40,339 bases of DNA, from assembly GCA_050732635.1 (NCBI GenBank), contig JBOHRE010000025.1, forward strand, positions 1 to 40,339, read 5' to 3'. The notes beneath the pieces are model-generated. The model saw only the letters and a program-made list of their open reading frames with translations, searched no databases and had not been told where the DNA came from. Within the stretch, counting starts at the first letter, position 1, and the number at the start of each line of letters is the position of its first letter. This DNA comes from JBOHRE01 sp050732635 (GTDB lineage: Bacteria; Gemmatimonadota; Gemmatimonadetes; Longimicrobiales; RSA9). Made by a program: the position numbers and the translations under genes. Of the stretch, positions 24,992-34,000 are shown one piece after another.

Positions 24992-27283
24992 ATGCAGTTC
25001 TCGCAAGTACTGAATACACTCAATCCAGAGCAGCGTCAGGCCGTCGAACACGTCGAGGGTCCCTTGCTCGTGCTGGCGGGCGCGGGGTCCGGGAAGACGC
25101 GCGTGCTGACGGCTCGTATCGCATTTCTGGTCGAGGAGTGTGGCGTCGATGCGAGCTCGATTCTGGCAGTCACCTTCACGAACAAGGCGGCCGCCGAGAT
25201 GCGCGATCGTGTGCGACGGCTGCTGGACAGCGAGCCGTCCGGTATGTGGGTGGGCACATTCCACTCGGTGGGCGCGCGCCTGCTGCGACGCCACGCCGAT
25301 CGCCTGGGCTGGCTGCCGAACTTCTCGATCTACGATGCCGACCAGCAGGTGCGCGAGGTGAAGCGCGTGCTCGAGCGGCTGAACCTGCCGCTCAAGCGCT
25401 GGCATCCGAGGGCGGTCCACGCGGCGATCTCGTCAGCGAAAAACCAGCTCATTGCCGCTGACGCATATCCGCTGCCGCCCGGTGACCCGTTCGCGCGCGT
25501 GGTCAGCGAGGTCTACCCTCTGTACGGGCAGGCACTGAAGGAGCAGAACGCATTCGACTTCGATGACCTTCTCGTTCGCCCGGTGCAGCTCTTCACCGAG
25601 CATGCGGATCTGCTGGAGCGCTACCGGGCGCGCTTCGCCTTCGTGCTCGTCGATGAGTACCAGGACACGAATCACGCGCAGTACCGGTTTCTGCGGCTCC
25701 TGGCAGGCGAGCACGAGAATCTGATGGTCGTCGGCGATGACGACCAATCGATCTATCGCTGGCGTGGCGCCGACATCCGCAACATTCTCGACTTCGAGCA
25801 GGATTTCACGGGCGCGCGGGTGATACGGCTCGAGCAGAACTATCGCTCGACGTCACGGATCCTGGATGTGGCGAATCACGTGATCGCGCAGAATGTGATG
25901 CGCAAAGGAAAGACGCTGCGCACGGAAGCTGGGCCCGGTGAGACGGTCAGCCTGGTCGAGGCGGCCGATGAGCGCGACGAGGCCGAGTGGATCGCAGGCG
26001 AGATCCACGCCCGTCTGGCAGGCGAGCCGGACCGCGTGCTGCGCGATTTCGTAGTGCTGTATCGTACGAATGCGCAGTCTCGTGCGCTGGAGGATGTCCT
26101 CCGTGCTCGCGACCTGCCGTATCAGATCATCGGAGGAACGCGGTTTTACGAACGACGTGAGATCATGGATGTGCTCGCCTACCTGCGGCTGATCTCGAAC
26201 CCCGCCGATGCCGGTGCTCTGGATCGCGTGCTGAACTATCCACGCCGCGGCATTGGTGACACCACCCGTACGCGGCTGTTCGCCTGGGCCGCGGAGCGCG
26301 GCCTGGCGTCGCTGGAGGCGGCGCGGCAGGCGGCCGCGTGCCAGGCGATCGGAACCGCGGCCTGCGACAGCCTGCGAGGATTCGCCGAGCTGATCGACCG
26401 CTTCCGCGCACGAGCCTCGCAGCTGCGGGTTGGCGTGCTGCTCGAGTCGTTGATCGACGAAGTGGGCATCATCGAGGCTCTCGAGGGCGAAGGGCCCGAA
26501 GGCGAGGATCGGATCCAGAACGTCGGCGAGCTGATCGCGAGCGCACACGACTTCGATGCACGGCTCGGCGAGTCGGGCGACGGAGACGATGACGATACTG
26601 AAGGCCGCGATCTGACATCGCTCGACCTGTTCCTGCAGAAGGTCGCGTTGGTCGCTGACGTCGATCGGCACGACCCATTGGCGCAGGCCGTGACACTGAT
26701 GACGGCGCACAATGCAAAGGGCCTGGAGTTTCCGTTCGTCTTCGTCAGTGGGCTGGAGGACGGCCTGTTCCCCCTGGCCCGCGCATACGACGAGCCCGAG
26801 GAGCTGGAGGAGGAGCGGCGACTGTTCTACGTCGCCGTAACGCGGGCCGAGCGCAAGCTGTATCTGACCCACGCACGATTGCGGCGGCGCGCCGGTGAGG
26901 TGATGGCGTCCGTGCCGTCGGGGTTCCTGAGGCCGATCCCGGACTCTCTGCTCGATGAGCGCGTGACGGATCGGCTGCTGCGGCAACGGTCAGAAGGTGG
27001 CGCGCGCTGGGGTCGCAGCCGTGGCCTCGGTGCGGGCATGCGGCGGTCGAGGCCGGGCGCGGCCGGCGCCGAAGCGGCGGACGGCCTGGTCATCGACTAT
27101 TCGGACGCCCAGGACCTGCCCCGTTTCGTCAAAGGCGAGCGGGTCCGGCACCCACAGTTCGGCCGCGGCGTCATCCGGGAGTTGAGCGGCTTCGGTCGCG
27201 AGTTGAAGGCGGTCGTCGATTTCGATTCCGTCGGCCGCAAGAAGGTGATGGTTCAGTATGCCAACCTGCAGAAGGAACTCTGA
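24992..27283 (+). CDS. pcrA: UvrD/PcrA-type superfamily 1 DNA helicase
   Basis: A 763-residue 3'-5' helicase. Motif I is AGAGSGKTR (Lys35), motif II DEYQDTN, motif III GDDDQSIYRWRGA, and motifs V and VI include TAHNAKGLEF and VTRAERKLYLTH. The last roughly 60 residues (LPRFVKGERVRHPQFGRGVI onward) form the Tudor-like tail that contacts RNA polymerase in PcrA/UvrD. Roles are excision repair, replication restart and transcription-coupled repair. ATG 24992 gives the typical LNPEQRQAV opening; a frame from 24842 overlaps the kinase gene and is not supported. Next is gatC. Confidence 0.95.
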   Translation: MQFSQVLNTLNPEQRQAVEHVEGPLLVLAGAGSGKTRVLTARIAFLVEECGVDASSILAVTFTNKAAAEMRDRVRRLLDSEPSGMWVGTFHSVGARLLRRHADRLGWLPNFSIYDADQQVREVKRVLERLNLPLKRWHPRAVHAAISSAKNQLIAADAYPLPPGDPFARVVSEVYPLYGQALKEQNAFDFDDLLVRPVQLFTEHADLLERYRARFAFVLVDEYQDTNHAQYRFLRLLAGEHENLMVVGDDDQSIYRWRGADIRNILDFEQDFTGARVIRLEQNYRSTSRILDVANHVIAQNVMRKGKTLRTEAGPGETVSLVEAADERDEAEWIAGEIHARLAGEPDRVLRDFVVLYRTNAQSRALEDVLRARDLPYQIIGGTRFYERREIMDVLAYLRLISNPADAGALDRVLNYPRRGIGDTTRTRLFAWAAERGLASLEAARQAAACQAIGTAACDSLRGFAELIDRFRARASQLRVGVLLESLIDEVGIIEALEGEGPEGEDRIQNVGELIASAHDFDARLGESGDGDDDDTEGRDLTSLDLFLQKVALVADVDRHDPLAQAVTLMTAHNAKGLEFPFVFVSGLEDGLFPLARAYDEPEELEEERRLFYVAVTRAERKLYLTHARLRRRAGEVMASVPSGFLRPIPDSLLDERVTDRLLRQRSEGGARWGRSRGLGAGMRRSRPGAAGAEAADGLVIDYSDAQDLPRFVKGERVRHPQFGRGVIRELSGFGRELKAVVDFDSVGRKKVMVQYANLQKEL

Positions 27284-27286
27284 TGC

Positions 27287-27658
27287 GTGCGCGCGGCGGC
27301 CGCGGCCCAGCGTCCCGTGACCATTACCGACGCTGAAATCCGCGCGATCGCCGCGCTCGCGCGCCTGCGTTTGGAAGACGACGAGCTTCGAACGCTGACG
27401 GCCGAGCTGAATACGATTCTGGCACACGCCGACGCGCTCACCGAGGTCGGCGCCGACGACGGGCCAACATCGTCACCAGCGGCGCAGGTGCAAGGAGGCG
27501 TGCCCGCCGCTCCGCTGCGTCCCGACTCCGGCGCGGCCGATGCATTGGTTCGGCCGCTGGAGCAGCTTGCGCCGGACTGGTGCGCCGGCTTCTTCGTCGT
27601 GCCGCGTATGGAGGGGCTCGGCGGCGGGGAGGCCGACGAACCGAACGAGCTGCCGTGA
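27287..27658 (+). CDS. gatC: Asp/Glu-tRNA amidotransferase subunit C
   Basis: A small GatC with the family N-terminus ITDAEIRAIAALARL, a helix around LTAELNTILAHADAL, and the extended stretch with PLRPD that wraps between GatA and GatB. It stabilises the GatCAB complex that converts Glu-tRNA-Gln and Asp-tRNA-Asn. The start could be GTG 27287 (123 residues, GAAGGA upstream) or GTG 27317, which would give the more usual MTITDAEI opening; I list the former. The C-terminal 25 residues are a loose acidic tail. It overlaps gatA by 4 nt. Confidence 0.9.
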   Translation: MRAAAAAQRPVTITDAEIRAIAALARLRLEDDELRTLTAELNTILAHADALTEVGADDGPTSSPAAQVQGGVPAAPLRPDSGAADALVRPLEQLAPDWCAGFFVVPRMEGLGGGEADEPNELP

Positions 27659-29100
27659 GGACGCAGTCTATCCATGAAACCGCGGCAGCGGTCCGCAGCG
27701 GTGCCGTGTCGGCCGAGCGGATCGTCGATCGCGCACGTCGCTCCATTGCCGACGATGCTGCCTCGACCCGGGCTGTGCACGCGTTTCTGGCGCTGGCGGG
27801 CGAGCGAGCGCTCGAGCGTGCGCGTGCACTGGACCGCCGCATCGCCGCCGGGCTGGACCCGGGACCGTTGGCAGGCGTGACCGTGGCGATCAAGGACAAT
27901 CTGTGCACGGTCGATCTGCCGACGACCTGTGGCTCGCGCATGCTGGAGGACTACCACGCGCCGTTCGAGGCGACCGCCGTGCGGCGGCTGCGCGAGGCGG
28001 GCGCGATCATCGTGGGCAAGACCAACATGGACGAGTTCGCGATGGGATCCTCGACGGAGAACTCGGCCTACGGCCCGACGCGCAACCCGCGCGCGCGTGA
28101 CCACATACCGGGCGGTTCATCCGGCGGCTCTGCGGCCGCGGTCGCAGCGGAGTTCGTGAGCGCGGCACTGGGCTCGGACACCGGCGGCTCGGTTCGCCAA
28201 CCGGCGGCGCTGTGCGGCGTGGTCGGGCTCAAGCCGACCTACGGGCGCGTGAGCCGATACGGCCTGATTGCATTCGCCTCGTCCCTCGATCACGTGGGCG
28301 TCTTCGGGCGGAGCGTAGCCGATGCTGCCGCCCTGCTGCAGACGATCAGCGGTCATGACCCGCTCGACAGTACGAGTGCGGAGCGGCCCGTCCCCGAGCT
28401 ACGCAGCACCGGCGCTGCGCCGAACCCGACGCGCCTGGTGGTCGGCATACCCGCGGAGTACCTGCCCGAGGAGTTGCATCCCGGCGTGCGGCAGTGCTTC
28501 GATCAAGCGGCCGATCGGCTACGAGCCGCCGGCGCTGATCTGAGAATCGTGAGTCTGCCGCATACGCGCTACGCGATTCCGGCCTATTATGTGATTGCGC
28601 CGGCCGAAGCCTCGAGCAACCTGGCGCGCTACGACGGCGTGCGATTCGGCGCGCGCGTAGCCCGCGCCGCATCGATTCGCGACATGTACGAGGAGACGCG
28701 CTCACGCGGGTTCGGTCCCGAGGTGAAGCGGCGCATCCTGCTGGGCACGTTCGCACTCTCCGCCGGCTATCATGAGCGCTACTATGGCCGGGCACAACAG
28801 GTTCGCGCCCGCATTGCCGCCGAGTTCGAGCGCGCGTTCGCGAGCGGCGTCGATGTGCTGCTCACGCCGACGACACCTGGACCGGCCGGCCGCCTCGGTG
28901 AGCACCGGGGCGAGCCCTATGCGGTCTACCTGTCCGACATCTTTACGGTCGCGGCGAACCTCGCGGGACTGCCGGCGCTGTCGTTGCCGATCGGTGAGGT
29001 CGGAGGACTGCCGATCGGTGGCCAGCTCATCGCCGGACCGTGGGCGGAGCCAACACTGATTCGCGCTGGGGCCACGATGGAGCGGGCGCTGTCCGGCTGA
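27655..29100 (+). CDS. gatA: Asp/Glu-tRNA amidotransferase subunit A
   Basis: A 481-residue amidase-signature enzyme. The catalytic triad is visible as Lys80 in VAIKDNL, Ser155 in GGSSGGS and nucleophile Ser179 in GSDTGGSVRQPAA. It hydrolyses glutamine and channels ammonia to GatB. GTG 27655 overlaps the gatC stop and gives a standard N-terminus; the frame from 27580 lies inside gatC. The presence of gatCAB suggests that glutaminyl- or asparaginyl-tRNA is made by the indirect route in this organism. Confidence 0.96.
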   Translation: MRTQSIHETAAAVRSGAVSAERIVDRARRSIADDAASTRAVHAFLALAGERALERARALDRRIAAGLDPGPLAGVTVAIKDNLCTVDLPTTCGSRMLEDYHAPFEATAVRRLREAGAIIVGKTNMDEFAMGSSTENSAYGPTRNPRARDHIPGGSSGGSAAAVAAEFVSAALGSDTGGSVRQPAALCGVVGLKPTYGRVSRYGLIAFASSLDHVGVFGRSVADAAALLQTISGHDPLDSTSAERPVPELRSTGAAPNPTRLVVGIPAEYLPEELHPGVRQCFDQAADRLRAAGADLRIVSLPHTRYAIPAYYVIAPAEASSNLARYDGVRFGARVARAASIRDMYEETRSRGFGPEVKRRILLGTFALSAGYHERYYGRAQQVRARIAAEFERAFASGVDVLLTPTTPGPAGRLGEHRGEPYAVYLSDIFTVAANLAGLPALSLPIGEVGGLPIGGQLIAGPWAEPTLIRAGATMERALSG

Positions 29101-30533
29101 TGCGCTACGAGCCCGCCATTGGTCTCGAGATTCACGTGCAGCTCAGCACGCGCACGAAGCTGTTCTGTGCCGATACGGTCGGGTTCGGTGGCGAGCCCAA
29201 CTCGCGGGTATGTCCGGTCTGCCTGGGATTACCAGGGGCGCTGCCGGCGTTGAACCAGCACGCAGTCGAGCTGGGTGTGCGCGCTGCGCTCGGGCTGCAG
29301 TGTACGGTCGCGCGCAGCAGTCGCTTCGCCCGCAAGAACTACTTCTACCCTGACCTGCCGAAAGGGTATCAGATCACGCAGTTCGACCAGCCACTCGCGT
29401 CGAATGGTCGCATCGACCTCGGTGACGATGCGCCCGCCAGGACCATTCGGATCCGGCGCGTCCATATCGAGGAGGATGCAGCCAGGTTGATCCACGATCG
29501 CTTCGCCGGGCGAACGGCCGTGGACCTGAATCGGGCCGGCGCCCCGTTGATCGAGATCGTGACCGAGCCGGACCTGCGTTCGCCCGCCGAGGCGCGTGCC
29601 CTTCTCGGCGCGCTCAAGCAGCTGCTGCAATACCTCGATGTCAGCGATTGCGAGATGGAAAAGGGCAGCCTGCGGGTCGATGCAAATCTCTCGGTCCGGC
29701 CCGCAGGCGCAACCGAGCTCGGGACCAAGACCGAGATCAAGAACCTCAACTCGTTTGCCAGCGTCGAACATGCGCTGACCGTCGAATGCGCGCGCCACAT
29801 CGCCGTGCTCGACCAAGGGAGTCGCGTGGTGCAGCAGACCATGCTCTGGGATGCGACGACGCGGACGACGCGGACCATGCGCTCGAAGGAGGAGGGTAGC
29901 GACTATCGGTACTTTCCCGATCCTGATCTGCCACCATTGGTCCTCGACGAGCGGTTCCTGGAATCCGTCCGCGCGCAACTGCCGGAGCTCCCGCGCGCGA
30001 AGCGCCGGCGCCTGCAGTCGCAGTACGGGATTCCGGCGTACGATGCCACGCTGCTCAGTGCCGATCGGGCCACCGCGGACTTCTTCGAGCAGGTCGTCAG
30101 CCACGGCGCTGCTGCAAAGGCCGCCAGCAACTGGATCATGACCGAGCTCCTGGCGTGGTCGCGTGGACGCGGACAGCTACCTGCAGCGCTGCCGTTCGGT
30201 CCCGCGCAGCTGGCCGAGCTAATCGACATGGTCCACGACCGCACCGTCTCGGCGCGGGCGGCGAAGCAGGTGCTCGCGGAGCTGATGCGGAGTGGCGGCG
30301 CACCGCGCGACATCGTGGCTGCGCAGCGGCTGAGACGGGTCGATGACGTGGTCCAGGTCACGCGCTGGGCACGTGAGGTGATCGGCCGGTATCCTGCAGA
30401 AACCGAGCGCTATCGGGCGGGCGAGCGCAGGCTGTTGGACTTTTTCATCGGCCAGACCTTGCGGCTCTCACAGGGCACTGCCGATCCGCATGTGGTCGCC
30501 TCGACCCTGAAGGAGGTGCTGGAGGACGGCTGA
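29100..30533 (+). CDS. gatB: Asp/Glu-tRNA amidotransferase subunit B
   Basis: A 477-residue GatB: IGLEIHVQLSTRTKLFC at the N-terminus, CPVCLGLPGALPALN with zinc-type cysteines, KNYFYPDLPKGYQITQFDQP, then the helical and YqeY-like tRNA-binding tail ending in GTADPHVV and LKEVLEDG. It phosphorylates the mischarged Glu or Asp and accepts ammonia from GatA. ATG 29100 shares one base with the gatA stop. It is the last gene of this plus-strand block, facing the convergent phospholipase-like gene. Confidence 0.96.
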   Translation: MRYEPAIGLEIHVQLSTRTKLFCADTVGFGGEPNSRVCPVCLGLPGALPALNQHAVELGVRAALGLQCTVARSSRFARKNYFYPDLPKGYQITQFDQPLASNGRIDLGDDAPARTIRIRRVHIEEDAARLIHDRFAGRTAVDLNRAGAPLIEIVTEPDLRSPAEARALLGALKQLLQYLDVSDCEMEKGSLRVDANLSVRPAGATELGTKTEIKNLNSFASVEHALTVECARHIAVLDQGSRVVQQTMLWDATTRTTRTMRSKEEGSDYRYFPDPDLPPLVLDERFLESVRAQLPELPRAKRRRLQSQYGIPAYDATLLSADRATADFFEQVVSHGAAAKAASNWIMTELLAWSRGRGQLPAALPFGPAQLAELIDMVHDRTVSARAAKQVLAELMRSGGAPRDIVAAQRLRRVDDVVQVTRWAREVIGRYPAETERYRAGERRLLDFFIGQTLRLSQGTADPHVVASTLKEVLEDG

Positions 30534-30573
30534 AGGGCGATGAGCCGCTGGCCTCCGCCGCAATACTCCCACC

Positions 30574-31485
30574 TCAGCGGCCGTCGCTTCGTGTCGCGCC
30601 GAGCCAGTACGGCAAGCCGTCGTCCGGCAGCGGAAAGAAATCGTTGGCCAAGGTGAGCAGACGCTGCGGTTCGCGCGCAGCGCCCTCACGTAGCGCCAGC
30701 CGGCGCACCTTCTTGGCGAGCTGGAGGTTGAACTCGCCGGTGGGGTCGCGGCTGGCTGGGATCGAATCGCGGCGCCGGTTCAGGTAGTCGACGACCGAAT
30801 CGAAGGCGCGCGACACATAGCCCTCGACATCGTCATCGGCCAGATCCCAGCGGGACTTTTGAAGGAGTTGCTCGAACACGGTCTGCCAGCGCTCGTTGTC
30901 CTGAGCGCGAATCATCCCGCGAAAGATTCTACGGTTGGTCTGAAACGAGAAGATGGTCGCGCTGAGCACGCGGTCGAAGAGGGCATCGGCCGCGCCATGA
31001 TCATAGTCGATGACGACCTCACGGGCAGCCGCACTGTATTGCTCGCCGAGGTGCGCGTCGAGGCGGTGCTCCCAGTACGAGTGTCCGAGCGCTTTGGTCG
31101 AGCTGGTCAACAACAGCTGGCGTGGCACGAAGTAGTTGTGAGCGATCGTGTCGGCGGCCAGGTGGCTCAGGTAGCCCAGGCCAGCCGCGCGCAGCGCGCC
31201 GCCGTCCGCCTCGCTGTAAATTTCTTCACCGACATGCCAGAAATGACTGTGGCGACCGGCAGGAACGTACTTCTTGCCGAGAGAAATGTCGGCTGCGACC
31301 GAGCCATAGAGAAAGCTTTGCGGATGGGCTCGGATCAAATCGGCGATGAGCGGCGGCAGCAGGTGCAGGGCCGAGAGCAGGCGCTCGCCGAGGAAGATGT
31401 GCGTAGCCGGCCCGAACCCGGCTGCGGCGTCGGGCAACAGGAAGAGGGCCAGGGCGGCGGCAATGACGGTGCACGCGAGACGCAC
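30574..31485 (-). CDS. Zinc-dependent phospholipase C family protein, exported
   Basis: A 303-residue protein with a cleavable-looking signal peptide of about 22 residues (AALALFLLPDAAAG). The mature part starts GFGPATHIFLGERLL and has histidines and aspartates in the alpha-helical phospholipase C/P1 pattern: FLYGSVAADIS, HSHFWHVGEEI, GYLSHLAADTIAHNYF and HSYWEHRLDAHLG. These are the expected metal ligands. Family members hydrolyse phospholipids or act on other phosphodiesters; the substrate here is unknown. Start GTG 31485, 8 nt after the YtxH gene stop, suggests cotranscription. Confidence 0.82.
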   Translation of the reverse strand: MRLACTVIAAALALFLLPDAAAGFGPATHIFLGERLLSALHLLPPLIADLIRAHPQSFLYGSVAADISLGKKYVPAGRHSHFWHVGEEIYSEADGGALRAAGLGYLSHLAADTIAHNYFVPRQLLLTSSTKALGHSYWEHRLDAHLGEQYSAAAREVVIDYDHGAADALFDRVLSATIFSFQTNRRIFRGMIRAQDNERWQTVFEQLLQKSRWDLADDDVEGYVSRAFDSVVDYLNRRRDSIPASRDPTGEFNLQLAKKVRRLALREGAAREPQRLLTLANDFFPLPDDGLPYWLGATRSDGR

Positions 31486-31493
31486 GCGTGATG

Positions 31494-31865
31494 CTAGCCT
31501 CGTACGCGACGAACGCCGCTGCGAGCGACCTTACGCGCATCACGTACCTGCTCGTCGATGATCTCGGCGAATTCATCGCGCGCAGCAGCGGCGATGTCGA
31601 CGAGCTGATCGCGGAAATCGTCCAACACATCACGCGCGCCACCGTAAAGGTCTTCGCCGGCCGATCTACCGGCCGCGGCTCCTTCGCCGAGCGCCGTCTG
31701 CGCACGCGAGACGCCGCGGCGGAGCTTCTTACGGTACGGCTCGATCTCCTTCATCAGCCGGTCCCTGCGGCTCTGCTTCGGCCGTAGAAAGAGTACGGCG
31801 AGAACACCGAGTGCCGCACCGATCGCGACCGTCATCACGATATCCTGCTTCTCGTAGTCGACCAT
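31494..31865 (-). CDS. YtxH-like small membrane protein
   Basis: A 123-residue protein with one N-terminal transmembrane helix (about 10-27, VMTVAIGAALGVLAVLFL) followed by RPKQSRRDRL and a long charged amphipathic helix rich in Ala, Asp and Arg. This is the YtxH/gas-vesicle-GvpP-like layout seen in many small general-stress proteins; molecular function is unclear. GGAGGA lies before ATG 31865. It is placed between the NadE-like pseudo-enzyme gene and the phospholipase-like gene, all on the minus strand. Confidence 0.75.
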   Translation of the reverse strand: MVDYEKQDIVMTVAIGAALGVLAVLFLRPKQSRRDRLMKEIEPYRKKLRRGVSRAQTALGEGAAAGRSAGEDLYGGARDVLDDFRDQLVDIAAAARDEFAEIIDEQVRDARKVARSGVRRVRG

Positions 31866-31948
31866 CTACAGTCCTCCGTGCAAGGTGTGGCGCGTCTCAT
31901 GCCGCGAGGCGCCCACCAAGCGCTGCAAACATCCGGCCGGTCGCCGCG

Positions 31949-32629
31949 TCACCACCAGAGGTCGATACCGGGCGTCGCTCGACCGAGCTTCGGGATGAGA
32001 CCGAGGTGGCGGCGCGCGGCTCGACCGCCGTCCAGCATCCGCAGGATGTCTGTGCGGACCGCGGGCGGCAAGCCAACGCAGGCGAGAGCGGCATCGACTC
32101 GGCGGTCGAGAAGCGCATACAGCGTCGAATCGAGACGCCGCAGGCCGCCGGCGCGCTCGGCCAGGTCGCGGACGCGGGGCGGCAGCGTACAGCCGTCAGC
32201 CAGCTCCTGCACCTGCGAGGCGTACAGGTCACCGAGCGGCAGGAGCGGCTCGGGCGGGAAGTCATCACCCAGGAGCAGCGCAGTCTTGTTGATCGGGTGG
32301 GCAACGATGCCCCGCAGCCGCCGTGCGACGACGCGGCCGAGCGCGCGGGTGCATTCCGCGCGCTCGAACGAGGCGGCGGGCTCGCCGCTGGGCGCCAGCC
32401 CCCGAGCGTCCCGGGCCACTGCGCTTGCCAGCGAATCGGACGCCGACACGATGATGCAATGCCCGGCCCCGAGCTGCGTCTCGATCCAGGCGCGCAGCAG
32501 GGCTCCTTCGGGCGTATCGTGCTCGAGAAGCACGATGACGGTTGCGGCGCGGTCGGCGATGGCACGCGCGAGCACGCCGGCCACGACAGCGGCGGCGTCG
32601 GGCTGCGCATTCGCGCTCGTGCCGTTCAC
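31949..32629 (-). CDS. Degenerate NAD synthetase-like protein (lost ATP loop)
   Basis: A 226-residue protein whose C-terminal half follows the NAD synthetase pattern: INKTALLLGD (about 114-122, matching GTGNKTELLLG), PLGDLYASQVQELA (131-144, matching the IGDLYKTQV block), an LYALLDRRVD helix and a closing RRHLGLIPKL (the family has HKR..P.P). But the PP-loop SGGxDS is missing; the matching stretch reads VIVLLEHDTPEGALLRAW. The GTGN of the ATP/NAD site is also replaced by AHPIN. So I infer it does not adenylate NaAD. It starts at GTG 32629, overlapping the nitrilase stop by 4 nt, which is the order of a split glutamine-dependent NadE. Alternative: an unrelated protein with chance similarity, which I think unlikely. 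Confidence 0.68.
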   Translation of the reverse strand: MNGTSANAQPDAAAVVAGVLARAIADRAATVIVLLEHDTPEGALLRAWIETQLGAGHCIIVSASDSLASAVARDARGLAPSGEPAASFERAECTRALGRVVARRLRGIVAHPINKTALLLGDDFPPEPLLPLGDLYASQVQELADGCTLPPRVRDLAERAGGLRRLDSTLYALLDRRVDAALACVGLPPAVRTDILRMLDGGRAARRHLGLIPKLGRATPGIDLWW

Positions 32630-33504
32630 GGCCGAGCCTGCAGCCGTGCCAGCTCCTGTGCGACCAGAGCCAGCTCATCGTCGCGGCGGTGCGCGTAGGG
32701 TCGGCGCGCGCGCTCGATCTCGCGGCGGTCCAGCTCCACACACAGCAGCGCGTCGTCCTGCCATGGGGCGCGGGCGAGGACTTCGCCCGTCGGCCCGACG
32801 ATCAGCGACTCACCGGCGAAGGTGACGCCGTCCTCGACGCCCGTGCGATTGGCGAGTGCGACGTAAACGCCGTACACCTGCGCGGTAGTGCGTGCGATGC
32901 GCTCCCAGGTCTCGACGGAGACGAATCCGGAACGCTGCGGATCGAGCCCACGCCCTGGCGCGGCGGCAGGAACCAGCAGCAGGTCGGCACCCGCGGCGGC
33001 ATGGACGTAGGCCAGGCCCGGGTGCCAGAAGTCTTCGCAGATCAGAATCCCGCTGTGCCAGCCCGGGCGCGGTGAGTAGAGCCGGACGCGGCGGCCGCCG
33101 GCGAAATAGCGCCCCTCGTCGAACATACCATAGGTGGGGAGATAGACTTTCCGGTGGCGGTGCACGAGGCACCCACGACGCAGATGAAAGGCCGCGTTGT
33201 AAAGGAGCCCATCGCGTGCCAGCTCCGGGGCGCCGACAATGACGTCACCCGCGTCGGCGAGGGCTTCGATGGCTGCCTGTGCGCCGGGCTCGGCCTGGAC
33301 CAGCGTTCGCCGGCGCGCCTCGCGCTGCCGCCGCACGCGCACGGCGAGGGCCGGCGCGCGATCACGGATGTCATAGGCGCTCAGCGACAGTTCGGGCGTG
33401 AGCAGCAGGTCAGCGGCTGCCTCGCGAGCGGCAGCAGCAATGGTGCGCGCGTTCGACTCGATATCGCCGAACCTGGGAGCGAACTGATGGACCGCGAGGC
33501 GCAT
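32626..33504 (-). CDS. Carbon-nitrogen hydrolase (nitrilase superfamily), NadE-glutaminase-like
   Basis: A 292-residue nitrilase-fold enzyme with an intact triad: Glu38 in LLTPELSLSAYD, Lys119 in HRKVYLPTYGMFDEGRYF and Cys156 in GILICEDFWHP. The wording around the lysine and cysteine resembles the glutaminase domain of glutamine-dependent NAD synthetase, so ammonia release from glutamine is likely, though other amides are possible. ATG 33504 gives the usual MRLAVHQFAP opening; GTG 33516 overlapping the PII-like stop is also open. The synthetase-like partner is encoded separately downstream with a 4-nt overlap. Confidence 0.88.
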   Translation of the reverse strand: MRLAVHQFAPRFGDIESNARTIAAAAREAAADLLLTPELSLSAYDIRDRAPALAVRVRRQREARRRTLVQAEPGAQAAIEALADAGDVIVGAPELARDGLLYNAAFHLRRGCLVHRHRKVYLPTYGMFDEGRYFAGGRRVRLYSPRPGWHSGILICEDFWHPGLAYVHAAAGADLLLVPAAAPGRGLDPQRSGFVSVETWERIARTTAQVYGVYVALANRTGVEDGVTFAGESLIVGPTGEVLARAPWQDDALLCVELDRREIERARRPYAHRRDDELALVAQELARLQARP

Positions 33505-33512
33505 TACCCCGG

Positions 33513-33869
33513 TCACGTCGACTCGTCGAGGCCCAGCTCCGGCGCGAGGCCGACCACGCGCGTGACCGGGATCGTGAAAGCGATGCCGGTGGCGGGATCG
33601 CCGAGGTTGCCAAAGACCTCCTCGAGCAGCGCCAGAGCACCGTCGACCTTCGCATCCTCGGCGATCACGCTGAAAATCGTGCGGTTCAGTGGCCGTGAGC
33701 CCGAGACCAGGGACTTCAGTCCCGCGAACAGCGGGATGTCATGGGAGAGCACGCGTCCCATCCCCTGGCTGCTGATGATGGTCGCGCCGGTGATGCCGAG
33801 CTCCAGGAATCCGGAGAGGATCTCGTCGAGCTGTTCTTCCTGGTTGACCACGGCGATCAAGAGCTGCAT
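33513..33869 (-). CDS. PII-like nitrogen regulatory protein
   Basis: A 118-residue protein of ferredoxin-like type. It begins QLLIAVVNQEEQLDEILSGF and continues with ITGATIISSQGMGRVL, the PII-family strand and glycine turn, then FSVIAEDAKVDGALALLEEV and a GIAFTIPVTRVVGL end, the region of the PII B-loop and C-terminal strand. The T-loop segment is short and lacks the uridylylated tyrosine of GlnB, so it is a PII-like paralogue whose effector is unknown. ATG 33869 is the natural start; the longer frame to 34421 overlaps murA and is a shadow. It leads the nitrilase and NadE-like genes. Confidence 0.78.
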   Translation of the reverse strand: MQLLIAVVNQEEQLDEILSGFLELGITGATIISSQGMGRVLSHDIPLFAGLKSLVSGSRPLNRTIFSVIAEDAKVDGALALLEEVFGNLGDPATGIAFTIPVTRVVGLAPELGLDEST

Positions 33870-34000
33870 GACGACCCGCTCAACGCTGCTCGAGGTGGCT
33901 CGCTGCGGCGGCGCGTCGCCGAGGGAGCGCATGGCGCGAGCGCTGACCGCACCCGCTGCAGACACAGCCACGCCCGCATCGGGCGGCCACCGCGCTGCAT

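Noticed and set aside
25853..26986. 377-codon minus-strand open frame opposite the PcrA gene
   Set aside because: Antisense shadow of a conserved helicase; no recognisable domain or ribosome binding site.
31811..32698. Plus-strand open frames of about 300 codons opposite the NadE-like gene
   Set aside because: I weighed these because the minus-strand gene is degenerate, but the minus frame has family motifs and 4-nt coupling to its neighbour, while the plus frames are Arg/Ser/Ala-rich without motifs.
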